Source: Mycolicibacterium poriferae
GTDB taxonomy: Bacteria > Actinomycetota > Actinomycetes > Mycobacteriales > Mycobacteriaceae
Reading direction: 5' to 3'
Assembly: GCF_010728325.1 (NCBI RefSeq)
Contig: NZ_AP022570.1
Location: 186,001 to 250,000 of the forward strand
DNA length: 64,000 nucleotides
Of the stretch, positions 44,373-56,164 are shown piece after piece. The stretch's first letter is position 1. Each line of letters begins with the position of its first letter. The notes beneath the pieces were generated by a model that ran no database searches, was not told the origin of the DNA, and was given only the letters and a program-made list of their open reading frames with translations. Made by a program: the position numbers and the translations under genes.

Positions 44373-47300
44373 GTGTCTGCACCGCCTTCCCGTGTCATCG
44401 CGCTCGTCGCGGGGTTCCTCGGGCTGGTGCTGTGCGGGCTGACTCCTTTGCTGCCGGTCAACCAGACCACCGCGACCATCTCCTGGCCGCAGGGCAGTGG
44501 CCCCGACGAGGCGGTCAGCGACATCACCGCGCCGCTCGTTTCTGGGGCGCCCCGGGCGCTGGACGTCTCGATCCCGTGCTCCGCGGTGGCCAGCATGCCG
44601 GCCGATGGCGGGCTGGTGTTCTCGACCAACCCGCCGGGCGGTATCGACGCCAGCCGCAACGGGCTGTTCGTGCGTGCCTACCCCGACACCGTGGTGGTGG
44701 CGTTCCGCGACACCGTGGCCGCCGTCGCACCGCGCGCCGACGTCGAGGCCGGCGCGTGCAGCGCGCTGCGACTGTGGGCCGACGTGGGCCAGGTCGGCGC
44801 CGACTTCATCGGCATCCCCGGCGCCACCGGGACGCTCGCCCCGGAGAAACGACCCCAGGTCACCGGGGTGTTCACCGAACTCGACGTCCCGCCCGACACT
44901 GCCGGGCTGAGCGCGACGATCGACGTCGACACCCGGTTCATCACATCGCCGACCACCCTGAAGCTGGCCGTGATGGTGCTCGGCGTGCTGTGCGTGATCG
45001 CGTCGATCGTCGCGCTGGCCGTGCTCGACCGGGCCTCGGGACGCCGTCGCAGCGGTCGGCGACGCCGGGTCGGGCTGTCGACATGGCTCGCCGACGCCGG
45101 CGTCGTCGCCGCGCTGCTGCTGTGGCACATCGTCGGCCCGCAATCCTCCGACGACGGGTACAACACCACCATCGCCCGGATCTCCGGGGAGGCCGGCTAT
45201 ACCACCAACTATTACCGTTTCTTCGGCGCGGCCGAGGCACCGTTCGACTGGTATCAGAGCCTGCTGGGACAGCTGGCGTCGATCAGCACCGCCAGCGTGT
45301 GGCTGCGCCTGCCGGCGACCCTGGCGGCGATCGCGACCTGGCTGATCATCAGCCGCTGCCTGCTGCCCCGGCTGGGCCGCCGGGTCGCGGCCAACAAGGT
45401 CGCCGTGTGGACGGCCGGCGCGGTGTTCCTGGCGGCGTGGCTGCCGTTCAACAACGGTCTGCGGCCCGAACCGCTGATCGCGTTCGGCGTGATCGCGGTG
45501 TGGATGCTGGTCGAGTGGACCATCGGCACCCGCCGGCTGTGGCCCGTGGCGGTCGCGGTGGTCGTCGCGATGTTCACCGTCACGCTGGCGCCGCAGGGTC
45601 TGATCGCGCTGGCGCCGCTGCTGGTCGGCGCCCGCGCGGTCTGGCGGCTCGTCGCCGCGCGCCGGCCCGCCGACGGGCTGGCCGCCCAGGTGGCGCCTCT
45701 GCTGGCCGCCGCCTCGCTGGTGTTCGTCATCGTGTTCCGGGACCAGACCCTGGCCACCGTCGCCGAATCGGTGCGTATCAAGTACACCGTGGGGCCGACG
45801 ATCCCGTGGTACCAGGAGTTCCTGCGCTACTACTTCCTCACCGTCGAGGACAGCGTCGACGGCTCCATGACGCGCCGCTTCTCGGTGCTGATCCTGCTGC
45901 TGTGCGTGTTCGGACTGCTGGTGGTGCTGCTGCGCCGCGGCAGCGTGCCCGGCGCGATGAACGGGCCGGTGTGGCGGCTGGTCGGCACGACGGCGGTCGG
46001 GTTGCTGCTGCTGACCCTCACCCCGACCAAGTGGGCGGTGCAGTTCGGCGCGTTCGCCGGCCTGGCGGGCGCGCTCGGCGCGGTGACCGCGTTCGCGTTC
46101 GCCCGGGTCGGACTCCACAGCCGACGCAACCTGGCCCTCTACGTCACCGCGCTGCTGTTCGTGCTGGCGTGGGCGACCTCGGGAATCAACGGCTGGTTCT
46201 ACACCGGCAACTACGGCGTCCCCTGGTTCGACAAACAGCCGGTGATCGTCGGCTACCCGGTCACGACGATCTTCCTGGTGCTGGCGATCGTCGGGGGCCT
46301 GCTCGCGGCGTGGCTGCACTTCCGCATGGACTACGCCGGCCACACCGAGGTCGCCGACACCGGGCGCAACCGGGCGCTGGCGTCCACCCCGCTTCTGGTC
46401 GTGGCGACGATCATGGTGGTGCTGGAGCTGGCGTCGATGGTCAAGGCCACCGCCGGGCGCTACCCGGTGTACACCACCGGCGCGGCCAACCTGGCGGCGC
46501 TGACGGGACAGAGCTGCGCGATGGCCGACGACGTCCTCGTCGAAGCCGACACCAACGCCGGCATGCTGACCCCGGTGCCCGGGCAGCAGTTCGGCGAATA
46601 CGGCCCGCTGGGCGGGGAAGACCCGGTCGGGTTCAACCCCAACGGGGTCAGCGACACCCTCGAGCCGGGCGAACCCATCGTCGGCAACCCGGGCATGGTG
46701 AACTCCGACGGCCCCATCGACAAGCCCAACATCGGCATCGGCTACGCGGCCGAGACCGGCGGCGGCTACGGCCCCGAGGGCGTCAACGGTTCCCGGGTGT
46801 TCCTGCCGTTCGGGCTCGACCCCGACCGCACCCCGGTGATGGGCAGCTACGACGAAAATGACGTCGCGGCGAAGCTCACCTCGGCGTGGTACCAGCTGCC
46901 CTTCGCCGCCGGGGAGCGCCCGGCCGACCGGCCGATCGTCGCCGTCGCCGCGGCGGGCGCGATCTGGTACTACAACGAGGACGGCTCCTTCAACTACGGA
47001 CAGTCGCTGAAGCTGCAGTGGGGGGTGCATCGGCCCGACGGCTCCTACCAGGCCCTCAACGAGGTCGATCCGATCGACGTCTTCGCCCAGCAGGCGTGGC
47101 GCAACCTGCGGTTCCCGCTCGACACGGCGCCGCCGGAGGCCAACGTGGCCCGCATCGTCGCCGACGACCCCAACCTGTCCGAGGAGCAGTGGTTCGGCTT
47201 CACCCCGCCGCGGGTGCCGGTCCTGCAGACTGCCGACGAGTTCCTCGGCGACGACACCCCGGTGCTGATGGACATCGCCACCGCCGCCAACTTCCCGTGC

Positions 47301-47621
47301 CAGCAACCGTTCTCGGTGCGGCTGGGGGTCGCGGAGCTGCCGGAATACCGGATCCTGCCCAACTTCAAGCAGATGGTGATCTCGTCGAACCAGTGGCAGT
47401 CGGCCGACGACGGCGGCCCGCTGCTGTTCATCCAGGCGCTGCTGCCGCGCACCTCGGCGATCCCCACGTACCTGCGTGGTGACTGGTACCGCGACTGGGG
47501 TGCGATCGAGCGCTATTACCGGGCGGTGCCGGCGCAGCAGGCGCCCGATGCCGCCATCGAGGAAGGGACGACACGGGTGTTCGGCTGGAGCCGGGGCGGA
47601 CCCATCAGGGCACTGCCATGA
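44373..47621 (+). CDS. embA: Arabinosyltransferase EmbA
   Basis: A 1,082-residue GT-C enzyme that works with EmbB to build the terminal branched arabinan of arabinogalactan. The Asp pair is 260-261 in [28 protein letters not shown], divergent from EmbB/EmbC just after DGY as expected for EmbA. The C-terminal domain contains [25 protein letters not shown] start; the stop overlaps the embB start by four bases, so embA and embB are translationally coupled. It appears intact. Confidence 0.95.
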   Translation: MSAPPSRVIALVAGFLGLVLCGLTPLLPVNQTTATISWPQGSGPDEAVSDITAPLVSGAPRALDVSIPCSAVASMPADGGLVFSTNPPGGIDASRNGLFVRAYPDTVVVAFRDTVAAVAPRADVEAGACSALRLWADVGQVGADFIGIPGATGTLAPEKRPQVTGVFTELDVPPDTAGLSATIDVDTRFITSPTTLKLAVMVLGVLCVIASIVALAVLDRASGRRRSGRRRRVGLSTWLADAGVVAALLLWHIVGPQSSDDGYNTTIARISGEAGYTTNYYRFFGAAEAPFDWYQSLLGQLASISTASVWLRLPATLAAIATWLIISRCLLPRLGRRVAANKVAVWTAGAVFLAAWLPFNNGLRPEPLIAFGVIAVWMLVEWTIGTRRLWPVAVAVVVAMFTVTLAPQGLIALAPLLVGARAVWRLVAARRPADGLAAQVAPLLAAASLVFVIVFRDQTLATVAESVRIKYTVGPTIPWYQEFLRYYFLTVEDSVDGSMTRRFSVLILLLCVFGLLVVLLRRGSVPGAMNGPVWRLVGTTAVGLLLLTLTPTKWAVQFGAFAGLAGALGAVTAFAFARVGLHSRRNLALYVTALLFVLAWATSGINGWFYTGNYGVPWFDKQPVIVGYPVTTIFLVLAIVGGLLAAWLHFRMDYAGHTEVADTGRNRALASTPLLVVATIMVVLELASMVKATAGRYPVYTTGAANLAALTGQSCAMADDVLVEADTNAGMLTPVPGQQFGEYGPLGGEDPVGFNPNGVSDTLEPGEPIVGNPGMVNSDGPIDKPNIGIGYAAETGGGYGPEGVNGSRVFLPFGLDPDRTPVMGSYDENDVAAKLTSAWYQLPFAAGERPADRPIVAVAAAGAIWYYNEDGSFNYGQSLKLQWGVHRPDGSYQALNEVDPIDVFAQQAWRNLRFPLDTAPPEANVARIVADDPNLSEEQWFGFTPPRVPVLQTADEFLGDDTPVLMDIATAANFPCQQPFSVRLGVAELPEYRILPNFKQMVISSNQWQSADDGGPLLFIQALLPRTSAIPTYLRGDWYRDWGAIERYYRAVPAQQAPDAAIEEGTTRVFGWSRGGPIRALP

Positions 47622-50600
47622 CCTCGGACCTCGCCACCTCGGCGAAAAGCGATGTGAGCGTGGCCCGCTGGGTGGCGATGATCACCGGGCTGCTCGGCTT
47701 CGTGATGGCGGTGGCCACCCCGCTGCTGCCCGTCACCCAGACCACCGCGACGCTGAGCTGGCCCCAGCAGGGACAGGTCGGCAACGTGACCGCGCCGCTG
47801 ATCTCCCAGGCGCCGGTGGATCTGAGGGCCACCGTGCCGTGCGAGGTCATCGACACGATGCCCGGCGACGGCGGCCTGGTGCTGGGCACCGCTCCGGAGC
47901 AGGGCCGCGACGCCGCGCTGAACGCGATGCTCGTCATGGTCTCCGAGTCCCGCGTCGACGTCATCGTGCGCAACGTCGTGGTGGCCAGCGTGGACCGCGA
48001 CCGGATGGGCGGCTGTTCGGAGCTGGTCATCACGTCGTCGCTGGACGGCACCTACGCCGAGTTCGTCGGGCTGACCCAGCAGGACGGCTCACCGCAGCGC
48101 ACCGGCTATCCCGACCCCAACCTGCGCCCGGCCATCGTCGGCGTGTTCACCGATCTGAGCGGTCCGGCGCCGGGTCTGTCGCTGTCGGCGACGATCGACA
48201 CCCGCTTCACGTCGCAGCCCACCACGCTCAAACTGGTCGCCATCCTGCTCGCGATCACGTCGACGGTGATCGCGCTGCTGGCGCTGTGGCGGCTCGACCG
48301 GCTCGACGGCCGGCGGATGCACCGCCTGATCCCCACCCGCTGGCGCACCGTGACCCCGGTGGACGGCGTCGTCGTCGGCGGTTTCCTGCTCTGGTATGTC
48401 ATCGGCGCCAACTCCTCCGACGACGGCTACATCCTGGCCATGGCGCGGGTCGCCGACCACGCCGGCTACATGTCGAACTACTTCCGCTGGTTCGGCAGCC
48501 CGGAGGATCCGTTCGGCTGGTACTACAACGTGCTGGCGCTGATGACCCAGGTCAGCGATGCCAGCATCTGGATCCGGCTGCCCGACCTGGTGTGCTCGCT
48601 GGTGTGCTGGCTACTGCTGTCCCGGGAAGTGCTGCCCCGCTTGGGGCCCGCCGTGCTGAGCAGCCGGGCGGCGCTGTGGGCGGCCGGGCTGGTGCTGCTG
48701 GCCGCGTGGATGCCGTTCAACAACGGGCTGCGCCCCGAAGGCCAGATCGCCACCGGCGCGCTGATCACCTACGTGTTGATCGAACGCGCGATCACCTCCG
48801 GGCGACTCACCCCGGCGGCGCTGGCGATCACGACCGCAGCGTTCACCCTCGGCATCCAGCCGACCGGGTTGATCGCGGTGGCCGCCCTGGTCGCCGGCGG
48901 ACGCCCCGTGCTGCGCATCCTGATGCGCCGCCGGAGGGTGGTCGGTACCTGGCCGCTGCTGGCGCCGCTGTTGGCCGCGGGCACCGTGGTGCTGGCCGTG
49001 GTGTTCGCCGACCAGACCCTGGCCACGGTGCTCGAAGCCACCCGGATCCGCACCGCGATCGGCCCCAACCAGGAGTGGTGGACCGAGAACCTGCGGTACT
49101 ACTACCTGATCCTGCCGACCACCGACGGCGCCATCTCGCGCCGCGTGGCGTTCCTGTTCACCGCGATGTCGCTGTTCGCGTCACTGTTCATCATGTTGCG
49201 GCGCAAGCGTGTTCCTGGCGTCGCCCGGGGACCGGCCTGGCGGCTGATGGGCGTCATCTTCGCCACGATCTTCTTCCTGATGTTCACCCCGACCAAGTGG
49301 ATCCACCACTTCGGGCTGTTCGCCGCGGTCGGGGCGGCCATGGCGGCGCTGGCCACCGTGCTGGTCTCGCCGCTGGTGCTGCGCTCGGCGCGCAACCGCA
49401 TGGCCTTCCTGTCGCTGGTGTTCTTCGTGCTGGCACTGTGTTTCGCCTCCACCAACGGCTGGTGGTACGTGTCGAACTTCGGCGTCCCGTTCAACAGCTC
49501 GATGCCCCAACTGGGCGGCGTCACCATCAGCGCGGTGTTCTTCGCGCTGTTCGCCGTGGCGGCGCTGTGGGCGCTGTGGCTGCACCTGTCGGGCCGACAG
49601 GACTCGCGGATCGTCGACCGGCTCACCGCCGCCCCGATTCCGATCGCGGCGGGCTTCATGGTGGTCGTGTTCGTCGCGTCGATGGCGGTCGGGGTGGTGC
49701 GCCAATACCCGACCTACTCAAACGGTTGGGCCAATGTCCGCGCGTTCGTCGGAGGCTGCGGGCTGGCCGACGACGTGCTGGTCGAACCCGACTCCAACGA
49801 CGGCTTCCTGCAGCCCCTGCCCGGTGATTGGGGCCCGCTCGGCCCGCTCGGCGGCACCGGCCCGGTCGGCTTCTCCCCCAACGGCATTCCCGACCGGATC
49901 ATCGCCGAGGCGATCCGGCTGAACAACCCCCAGCCGGGGACCGACTACGACTGGAACCGGCCGATCCGGCTCACCCGCCCGGGCGTGAACGGCTCCACCG
50001 TGCCACTGCCCTACGGTCTGGACCCGGCCCGCGTCCCGGTCGCGGGAACGTATTCCGAAGGCGCGCAAGAAGACAGCCGCCTCGCCTCGGCGTGGTACGA
50101 GCTGCCGCCCGCCGACGACGCGCATCCGCTGGTGGTGATCAGCGCGGCAGGCACGATCGCCGGCACCAGTGTGGCCGACGGGTTCACCTCCGGGCAGACC
50201 GTCGACCTCGAGTACGCCCGCCGCGGGCCCGACGGCGCGCTGGTCGCTGCGGGCCGGATCAGCCCGTACGACATCGGCCCGCAGCCGTCGTGGCGCAACC
50301 TGCGCTACCCGCGCGAGCAGATCCCCGCCGACGCGGTGGCGGTCCGGGTCATCGCCGAGGACCTGTCGCTCAGCCAGGGCGACTGGCTCGCGGTGACCCC
50401 GCCGCGGGTACCGGAGCTGCGTTCGGTGCAGGAGTACGTCGGCTCCGAGCAGCCGGTCCTGATGGACTGGGCGGTGGGGCTGGCCTTCCCGTGCCAGCAG
50501 CCCATGCTGCACGCCAACGGCGTCACCCAGATCCCCAAGTTCCGCATCTCCCCGGACTACTACGCCAAGCTGCAGAGCACCGACACCTGGCAGGACGGCC

Positions 50601-50803
50601 TCAACGGCGGCCTGCTGGGCATCACCGACCTGCTGCTGCGCGCTTCGGTGATGTCGACGTATCTGTCGCAGGACTGGGGCCAGGACTGGGGCTCGCTGCG
50701 CCGCTTCGACACCGTCGTCGACGCTGAGCCGGCCGACATCGAGTTGGGCGAGCAGACCCATTCCGGGCTCTACTCGCCGGGTCCGATCCGCATCCAGCCG
50801 TGA
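47618..50803 (+). CDS. embB: Arabinosyltransferase EmbB
   Basis: A 1,061-residue GT-C enzyme, partner of EmbA and main ethambutol target. The donor-site Asp pair is 268-269. The ethambutol-response segment reads [17 protein letters not shown]: Met275 equals M. tuberculosis Met306, and Ile272-Leu273 keep the susceptible-type residues (I303, L304), while Gly305 is replaced by Ala. The C-terminal sugar-binding domain is full length (INGST-like [19 protein letters not shown]). The stop overlaps the MBL hydrolase start in GTGA. Confidence 0.95.
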   Translation: MTSDLATSAKSDVSVARWVAMITGLLGFVMAVATPLLPVTQTTATLSWPQQGQVGNVTAPLISQAPVDLRATVPCEVIDTMPGDGGLVLGTAPEQGRDAALNAMLVMVSESRVDVIVRNVVVASVDRDRMGGCSELVITSSLDGTYAEFVGLTQQDGSPQRTGYPDPNLRPAIVGVFTDLSGPAPGLSLSATIDTRFTSQPTTLKLVAILLAITSTVIALLALWRLDRLDGRRMHRLIPTRWRTVTPVDGVVVGGFLLWYVIGANSSDDGYILAMARVADHAGYMSNYFRWFGSPEDPFGWYYNVLALMTQVSDASIWIRLPDLVCSLVCWLLLSREVLPRLGPAVLSSRAALWAAGLVLLAAWMPFNNGLRPEGQIATGALITYVLIERAITSGRLTPAALAITTAAFTLGIQPTGLIAVAALVAGGRPVLRILMRRRRVVGTWPLLAPLLAAGTVVLAVVFADQTLATVLEATRIRTAIGPNQEWWTENLRYYYLILPTTDGAISRRVAFLFTAMSLFASLFIMLRRKRVPGVARGPAWRLMGVIFATIFFLMFTPTKWIHHFGLFAAVGAAMAALATVLVSPLVLRSARNRMAFLSLVFFVLALCFASTNGWWYVSNFGVPFNSSMPQLGGVTISAVFFALFAVAALWALWLHLSGRQDSRIVDRLTAAPIPIAAGFMVVVFVASMAVGVVRQYPTYSNGWANVRAFVGGCGLADDVLVEPDSNDGFLQPLPGDWGPLGPLGGTGPVGFSPNGIPDRIIAEAIRLNNPQPGTDYDWNRPIRLTRPGVNGSTVPLPYGLDPARVPVAGTYSEGAQEDSRLASAWYELPPADDAHPLVVISAAGTIAGTSVADGFTSGQTVDLEYARRGPDGALVAAGRISPYDIGPQPSWRNLRYPREQIPADAVAVRVIAEDLSLSQGDWLAVTPPRVPELRSVQEYVGSEQPVLMDWAVGLAFPCQQPMLHANGVTQIPKFRISPDYYAKLQSTDTWQDGLNGGLLGITDLLLRASVMSTYLSQDWGQDWGSLRRFDTVVDAEPADIELGEQTHSGLYSPGPIRIQP

Positions 50804-51690
50804 CCGACCGGACCCGGCTCGGCCGGGCCACCCTGACGCGGGTGGTCGAGACCCGGTTCCGGGTGCGCACCTCACTGTTCGCCCAGACCCCGCCGGACGC
50901 CTGGGATGAGCACGCCGACCTGCTCGACCCGCTGTTCGTCGACCGCGGCGCCGACGAGTGGAAGATCGCGGTCCAGACCTGGGTGATCGAGGTCGACGGG
51001 CTCACGGTGCTGGTCGACACCGGCGTGGGCGACGGCAGGCAGCGCCCCCACATGCCGCCGCTGGATCACCTCGACACCGGGTTCCTGGCGGCACTGACGG
51101 ACGCCGGTTTCGCTCCCGACGACGTCGACGTCGTCATCAACACCCACCTGCACACCGACCACGTCGGCTGGAACACCCGGTCGGTCGCCACGGACGGAGA
51201 CGAAAAGTGGGTGCCGACGTTCCGCAACGCCCGTTACCTGATGCCCGCGGCCGATCATCGGTATTTCTGCCCGGACGGTGACGGTGCCACCGACGGGATG
51301 CGGCTGGTGTTCGCCGACAGCATCGCGCCGGTCGAGGCACAGACCGAACTGTTCGCCGGCGACCATCAACTCAGCGAGTCGCTGTGGCTGCGTGCTGCGC
51401 CCGGCCACACGCCGGGATCGTCGGTCCTCTGGTTGGACGCCGGCGCACCCGCGGTGTTCGTCGGGGACCTCACCCACTGCCCCATCCAGCTGCCGCGCCC
51501 CGACGATCCGTGCGCGTTCGACGTCGACGCCGGCGCGGCGGCGGCCACCCGCCGGCGCGTGTTCACCGAGGCGGCACGCCGTCGCGCGACCGTCATCCCG
51601 GCGCATTACCCGGGCCACGGCGGAGCGACGATCGCCGCCCGCGGGGCGAATTTCGCCGTCGACAGCTGGCTGGAGCTGCCCCCGATCTGA
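50800..51690 (+). CDS. MBL-fold hydrolase downstream of embB
   Basis: A 296-residue metallo-beta-lactamase-fold protein. Zinc ligands are in NTHLHTDHVGWN and in APGHTPGSSVLWL; a further His is in IPAHYPGHGG. No signal peptide, so probably cytoplasmic. This is the lactonase/glyoxalase-like group, substrate unknown. GTG 50800 overlaps the embB stop by four bases, so it is translated with embB although no cell-wall role is known. It converges with the aldehyde dehydrogenase of the catabolic locus (28 bp apart). Confidence 0.85.
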   Translation: MTDRTRLGRATLTRVVETRFRVRTSLFAQTPPDAWDEHADLLDPLFVDRGADEWKIAVQTWVIEVDGLTVLVDTGVGDGRQRPHMPPLDHLDTGFLAALTDAGFAPDDVDVVINTHLHTDHVGWNTRSVATDGDEKWVPTFRNARYLMPAADHRYFCPDGDGATDGMRLVFADSIAPVEAQTELFAGDHQLSESLWLRAAPGHTPGSSVLWLDAGAPAVFVGDLTHCPIQLPRPDDPCAFDVDAGAAAATRRRVFTEAARRRATVIPAHYPGHGGATIAARGANFAVDSWLELPPI

Positions 51691-51718
51691 CGTCAGCCGG
51701 CACGGCGGATGCTTGCTT

Positions 51719-53221
51719 CTACCTACTGGCTGCCTCGCGTCCTCTACGCCGAGGTATCGATAGATACTTGTACTCCAGGAACTCGTCGATACCGACCTTC
51801 CCACCCTCACGCCCGAGCCCGGATTGTTTGATCCCGCCGAACGGTGCGGCGGGGTTGGACACGACACCGGTATTGACACCCACCATTCCGACCTCCAGAC
51901 GTTCGCTCAGGTCGAAAGCCCGATCGATGTCCTGGGTGAACAGGTATCCCACCAGTCCCCAGTCCGTGTCGTTGGCGCGAGCCACCGCCTCGTCCTCGTC
52001 GACGAAGGGAATGACCGGCGCCACGGGGCCGAACACCTCGGTGGTCATCAGATCCGAATCCGGTGCTACATCGGCGAGCACGGTGGGCGGATAGAAGTAA
52101 CCCGGCCCGTCAACCGGCCGCCCACCGGTCAGCGCCGTAGCGCCTCGGGAGAGCGCATCGTCCACCAGCCGTTGCACTTTCGACCGTGCCGCGGCATCGA
52201 TCAGCGGCCCCACCTGGACGCCTTCGTCGAGTCCGTTGCCGACGTTGAGCTCCGCCATTCGGGCCGCGAGTCGCTCGGAGAACTCGCGGGCGATGTCGCG
52301 GTGCACGTACATCCGGTTCGCCGCGGTGCAGGCCTCCCCCATGTTGCGCATTTTCGCCGAAACAGCACCCTCGACGGCGGTGTCGACATCGGCGTCGGCG
52401 CACACGATGAACGGTGCATTGCCGCCCAGTTCCATGGAGGACCTCATGACCGCGTCCGCAGCCTGTCGAAGCAGCACCTTGCCGACGGCCGTGGAACCGG
52501 TGAAGCTGATCTTGCGTGCTTTACCGCTGCTCATCCACCGCTGCACCACAGTCGCCGCATCGGTGGTGTTGATGATGTTGAGCACTCCCTCGGGGAGGCC
52601 GGATTCCTGAAGGATCGCGGCCAGAGCCAACGACGTCAACGGGGTTTGCGGCGCCGGCTTGAGCACCATCGTGCACCCGGCAGCTACCGCGGGAGCGATC
52701 TTGCGGGTGCCCATGGCTAACGGAAAGTTCCACGGCGTGATCAGGACGCAGGGGCCCACCGGTTCTCGGGTCACGATGATGCGGTTGCCTCCATCGCCCG
52801 TCGTGGTGTGGTCACCGGAGATGCGCACCGCTTCTTCTGAGAACCAGCGCAAGAATTCCGCGGCGTAGGCAACTTCGCCTTTGGCCTCGGCTAGCGGCTT
52901 GCCCATTTCCAGGGTCATCACCTCTGCCAGCCAGTCCTGCCGGGCCATCACCAGATCGTAGGCACGTCGCAGGATCTCGCTGCGGTAGCGCGGTGCCGTA
53001 CGGGCCCAGGACGCCTGCGCCGCAACCGCGCCTGCCAGCGCGTCGTCGGCATCGGCGGGACCACCGTCGGCGACGGTGGCCAGCACCTCACCGGTGGCGG
53101 GGCATTCCACCTCGAACACCTTTCCGTCGCTCGCATCGCGCCAGCCTGCGCCGATGAGCAACCCGGTCGGGATCCCCGTGACGCCGGGCTGCGGAGGAGT
53201 TGGATTCGGGGTTGCCGTCAT
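51719..53221 (-). CDS. Succinate-semialdehyde-type aldehyde dehydrogenase
   Basis: A 500-residue NAD(P)-dependent aldehyde dehydrogenase. The catalytic Cys298 is in GEACTAANRMYV, the general-base Glu in MELGGNAPF, and the cofactor loop FTGSTAVGK. The overall pattern (ITPWNFPLAMGTRKIAPA, APFGGIKQSGLGREGG) is that of GabD-type succinate/glutarate semialdehyde dehydrogenases. It is last in the leftward operon and overlaps the FAD/Fe-S gene by four bases. It likely oxidises an aldehyde made by the upstream PLP enzyme or by later steps. Confidence 0.87.
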   Translation of the reverse strand: MTATPNPTPPQPGVTGIPTGLLIGAGWRDASDGKVFEVECPATGEVLATVADGGPADADDALAGAVAAQASWARTAPRYRSEILRRAYDLVMARQDWLAEVMTLEMGKPLAEAKGEVAYAAEFLRWFSEEAVRISGDHTTTGDGGNRIIVTREPVGPCVLITPWNFPLAMGTRKIAPAVAAGCTMVLKPAPQTPLTSLALAAILQESGLPEGVLNIINTTDAATVVQRWMSSGKARKISFTGSTAVGKVLLRQAADAVMRSSMELGGNAPFIVCADADVDTAVEGAVSAKMRNMGEACTAANRMYVHRDIAREFSERLAARMAELNVGNGLDEGVQVGPLIDAAARSKVQRLVDDALSRGATALTGGRPVDGPGYFYPPTVLADVAPDSDLMTTEVFGPVAPVIPFVDEDEAVARANDTDWGLVGYLFTQDIDRAFDLSERLEVGMVGVNTGVVSNPAAPFGGIKQSGLGREGGKVGIDEFLEYKYLSIPRRRGREAASR

Positions 53222-56121
53222 TGTTGGATCTCCGATCGGGGGTCCAGAATTTGTGCGAGGTGCAGGGAAGCGCTGGAGGTTGGGGTATCGGTGAGCTGTC
53301 TGGCCTGCATGTGGCAGCTGAAACCGTCAGTGAGGACAACTGCGCCGGGATCTGCGCGCAATGCTGGAGCCAACGCCTGTTCGGCGACCGCCATGCTGAC
53401 GTCGTAATGCTGGCGCTCGAATCCGAAGTTGCCGGCCACCCCACAACAGCCTGTCGCTTCACGCACCCGGCCGATGCCGATCGCGGCGAGGGCGTCACGT
53501 TGCGTCGCCGCCCCGAAGACGGCGTACTCATGGCAATGTGTCTGTACGGTAACCGACTCGGGCAGAGCGATTTTCGGTGTCCACCCGCGACTGCTCTGTG
53601 CACTGACCTGCTCGGCGAAAGTACGGACACGTCGGGCGACCCGCTGCGCAGACGTGCTGTTGACCAGCTCGGGTAGGTCCTTGCGCAGCGCGGCCGCACA
53701 GCTGGGTTCGATGACAACGATGGGACGATCGGTTCCGTCATCGAGGGTAGCGGCCGTGCGGGTCAACCGTTTCCGGGCTTGCCGAAGCTGGCCGGTGGAG
53801 ATCCATGTCAGCCCGCAACAAAAATCGGTGCGGACTTCGGCGCGGTGGCCGGAATCCTCGACGACCCGTCGTGCGGCTCCCGCGACCTCGGGCCGGAAGC
53901 CCTTAGTGAACGAATCCACCAGGAGCACAAGGTCACTCGTGCCGGTGTGCGGCGTGCCGAGTTCTCTGCGCAACTGGCCTCGGGAGGCGAAGGTCGGCAG
54001 CACCCGGTGCGTCGTCAGGCCACCGAGGCGCAGGGCCGCAGATCGCAGTGGGCTCGCCAGGGCCGCGTTGACCAGCGGAGCGGCGCCAGCCGTGAGGGTC
54101 AACCATCGGGGTAGCCAGCCCAGCGAATAGTGCGCGACAGGACGGACCCGCCCCCGGTAGTAGTGGTCCAGGAACTCCGCCTTGTAGGTGGCCATGTCGA
54201 CCCCGGTGGGGCAGTCAGACGAGCACGCCTTGCACGACAAACAGAGGTCCAAGACTTCCTGCACGTCCTGGGATGCCCAGCCTTCCTGCACCGTGCGAGC
54301 GCCGCGAACCATCTCTTGCAGGACGCGGGCGCGCCCTCGGGTGGAGTCCTTCTCATCACCGGTTGCCCGGTAACTCGGACACATCACTCCGCTGCTGTGG
54401 GATCGACACCGGCCTACGCCGATGCAGCGCTGGACAGCCTCGGTGAACGCGCTGGCCCCCGAACCAGTGGCCTCGTGCAGTGTGAATGTCGTCTGCCAGG
54501 GCAGCGGGGGTATGGCGGCCAGCGCCAGATTATCGGTGACCGGCTCCGGGTCCACGATCATGCCGGGGTTGAGGATGTTCGCCGGGTCGAAGAGGTGCTT
54601 GAACCTGGCGAACGCCTCCATGATGGCCGGCGAGTACATCTCGGGAAGCAACTGTGAACGGGCCCTACCGTCGCCGTGTTCACCCGAGAGTGTTCCCCCG
54701 TGTTTGACGACCAGCCGGGCCGCGTCGGTCAAGAACGCCGACATCAACTGCCGTCCAGCGGGGGTACGTTGATCGAAGGTGATGCGGATGTGCATGCACC
54801 CGGCACCGAAGTGCCCGTACATCACGCCGATGAGCTGGTACTGCATCAGCAGGAGGCGCAACTCGGCGAGGTAGTCGGCCAGATTCTCCGGAGCGACCGC
54901 AGAATCTTCCCAGCCAGGCCAGGACATGACGGCAGTCCCGTCGGCCAGTTGCAGGCGCGACGACAAACCGGCCCCGTCCTCGCGCACGCGCCACAGCTTC
55001 GCCCGTTCAACGGGGTCACGGACTTCGCGACATTCTCGAGCTCGTCCGTGGGAGTCCAAGTCGCCCATGAGTTCTCTGGCATGGCGGGCGACGGTCGCGT
55101 CGTCCTCACCGTCGAGGTCGATGTAGAGCCACGCGTGGCCGGCGGGCAGGTCGGCGACAGCGTCTTGGCCGCGGCGCGCCTTCATGGTGCTGACGATCTG
55201 TTCGTCGATGCCTTCGACGGCCGCCGGTGAGTACTTCAGGATCGTGACGACGTCGCGGGCAGCGTCGACGATGTCGTCGTAAGCCACGATCAGCAGCAGC
55301 GTCGACCGGGGCACGTCAACCAACGCCACGATTGCGCCGACGACGATGGCGCACGTCCCTTCACTGCCAACCAGAGCCCGAGCGACGTCGAAGCCGTTCT
55401 CCGGCAGAAGATTAGCCAGGTGAAAGCCCGAAACTTGGCGGGGTATGCGGCCCAGTTCCAGCCGGAACGCGGCCAGGCACCCGTCAGTCAATGCCCGCAG
55501 CTCGGCCGAGAGGGCCGTGGCCCGCTCGGCGGCGGTGATATCCGCGGGGTCGGTAGCGCGCAGTCCGGTTCGGGTGGCGGTCAGGCGGGTGCCGTCAGCC
55601 AGCACGAGGTCCAGTGCCACCACGTGGTCGCCGGTGCGCCCATAGCGAACCGAGTGATTGCCGCAGGCGTCGTTGCCGATCGATCCTCCGACGGTGGCGC
55701 GGTTCTTGCTGGACGGATCGGGAGCGAAAGTCAACTGGTCGGCGGTGCAGCGCTGCACGGCCGCGGTCAGGTCGGCCAGCACGACACCCGGTTCGACGAC
55801 GGCGGTACGGGTGGCTGAGTCGATGGACAGCACCCGGTTCATGTAACGGGACATATCGAGTACCACACCTCGACCGATGGCGTTCCCGGCCATCGACGTG
55901 CCGCCTCCGCGTGCCACTACGGCAACACCGGAATCGTGGCACAAGGCGGCGATCTCACTGACTTCCCCGGGGGTGCGGGGGAAGGCAACAGCCAACGGCG
56001 TCAACCGGTAGTTGGAGGCGTCGTAGCTGTACTCTGCCAGACGTCGACTGGAGGTGTCGACCTCCACGGTGCTGGCAGCGAGCCGACTCAGAAACGTGGT
56101 GTCGGGGCCAACCACGTTCAT
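53218..56121 (-). CDS. Two-module FAD and Fe-S 2-hydroxyacid dehydrogenase (YdiJ-like)
   Basis: A 967-residue protein joining a flavoprotein and an iron-sulfur protein. The N-terminal PCMH-type FAD domain has VVARGGGTSMAGNAIG near 61 and GGSIGNDACGNHSVRYG; the FAD-oxidase C domain ends with GEHGDGRARS. Two cluster motifs follow: CIGVGRC...MCPSY (about 563-580) and CLSCKACSSDCP (about 627). Two CCG repeats lie near 763 and 888 (CCGLTW, CCGVAGNFGFE). This is the architecture of D-2-hydroxyglutarate dehydrogenase YdiJ and D-lactate dehydrogenases. Electron transfer to quinone is likely. ATG 56121; it lies 43 bp downstream of the PLP enzyme gene. Confidence 0.85.
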   Translation of the reverse strand: MNVVGPDTTFLSRLAASTVEVDTSSRRLAEYSYDASNYRLTPLAVAFPRTPGEVSEIAALCHDSGVAVVARGGGTSMAGNAIGRGVVLDMSRYMNRVLSIDSATRTAVVEPGVVLADLTAAVQRCTADQLTFAPDPSSKNRATVGGSIGNDACGNHSVRYGRTGDHVVALDLVLADGTRLTATRTGLRATDPADITAAERATALSAELRALTDGCLAAFRLELGRIPRQVSGFHLANLLPENGFDVARALVGSEGTCAIVVGAIVALVDVPRSTLLLIVAYDDIVDAARDVVTILKYSPAAVEGIDEQIVSTMKARRGQDAVADLPAGHAWLYIDLDGEDDATVARHARELMGDLDSHGRARECREVRDPVERAKLWRVREDGAGLSSRLQLADGTAVMSWPGWEDSAVAPENLADYLAELRLLLMQYQLIGVMYGHFGAGCMHIRITFDQRTPAGRQLMSAFLTDAARLVVKHGGTLSGEHGDGRARSQLLPEMYSPAIMEAFARFKHLFDPANILNPGMIVDPEPVTDNLALAAIPPLPWQTTFTLHEATGSGASAFTEAVQRCIGVGRCRSHSSGVMCPSYRATGDEKDSTRGRARVLQEMVRGARTVQEGWASQDVQEVLDLCLSCKACSSDCPTGVDMATYKAEFLDHYYRGRVRPVAHYSLGWLPRWLTLTAGAAPLVNAALASPLRSAALRLGGLTTHRVLPTFASRGQLRRELGTPHTGTSDLVLLVDSFTKGFRPEVAGAARRVVEDSGHRAEVRTDFCCGLTWISTGQLRQARKRLTRTAATLDDGTDRPIVVIEPSCAAALRKDLPELVNSTSAQRVARRVRTFAEQVSAQSSRGWTPKIALPESVTVQTHCHEYAVFGAATQRDALAAIGIGRVREATGCCGVAGNFGFERQHYDVSMAVAEQALAPALRADPGAVVLTDGFSCHMQARQLTDTPTSSASLHLAQILDPRSEIQQ

Positions 56122-56164
56122 CAGCAGTGCTGTTCGCTGGGGCTGGCACGCGGGGTGGCCCGAG

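Noticed and set aside
44241..47306. Very long open frame antisense to embA
   Set aside because: It mirrors embA codon structure in high-GC DNA, has no recognisable domains and no proper start; a shadow frame. The same applies to long frames antisense to aftA, embC and embB.
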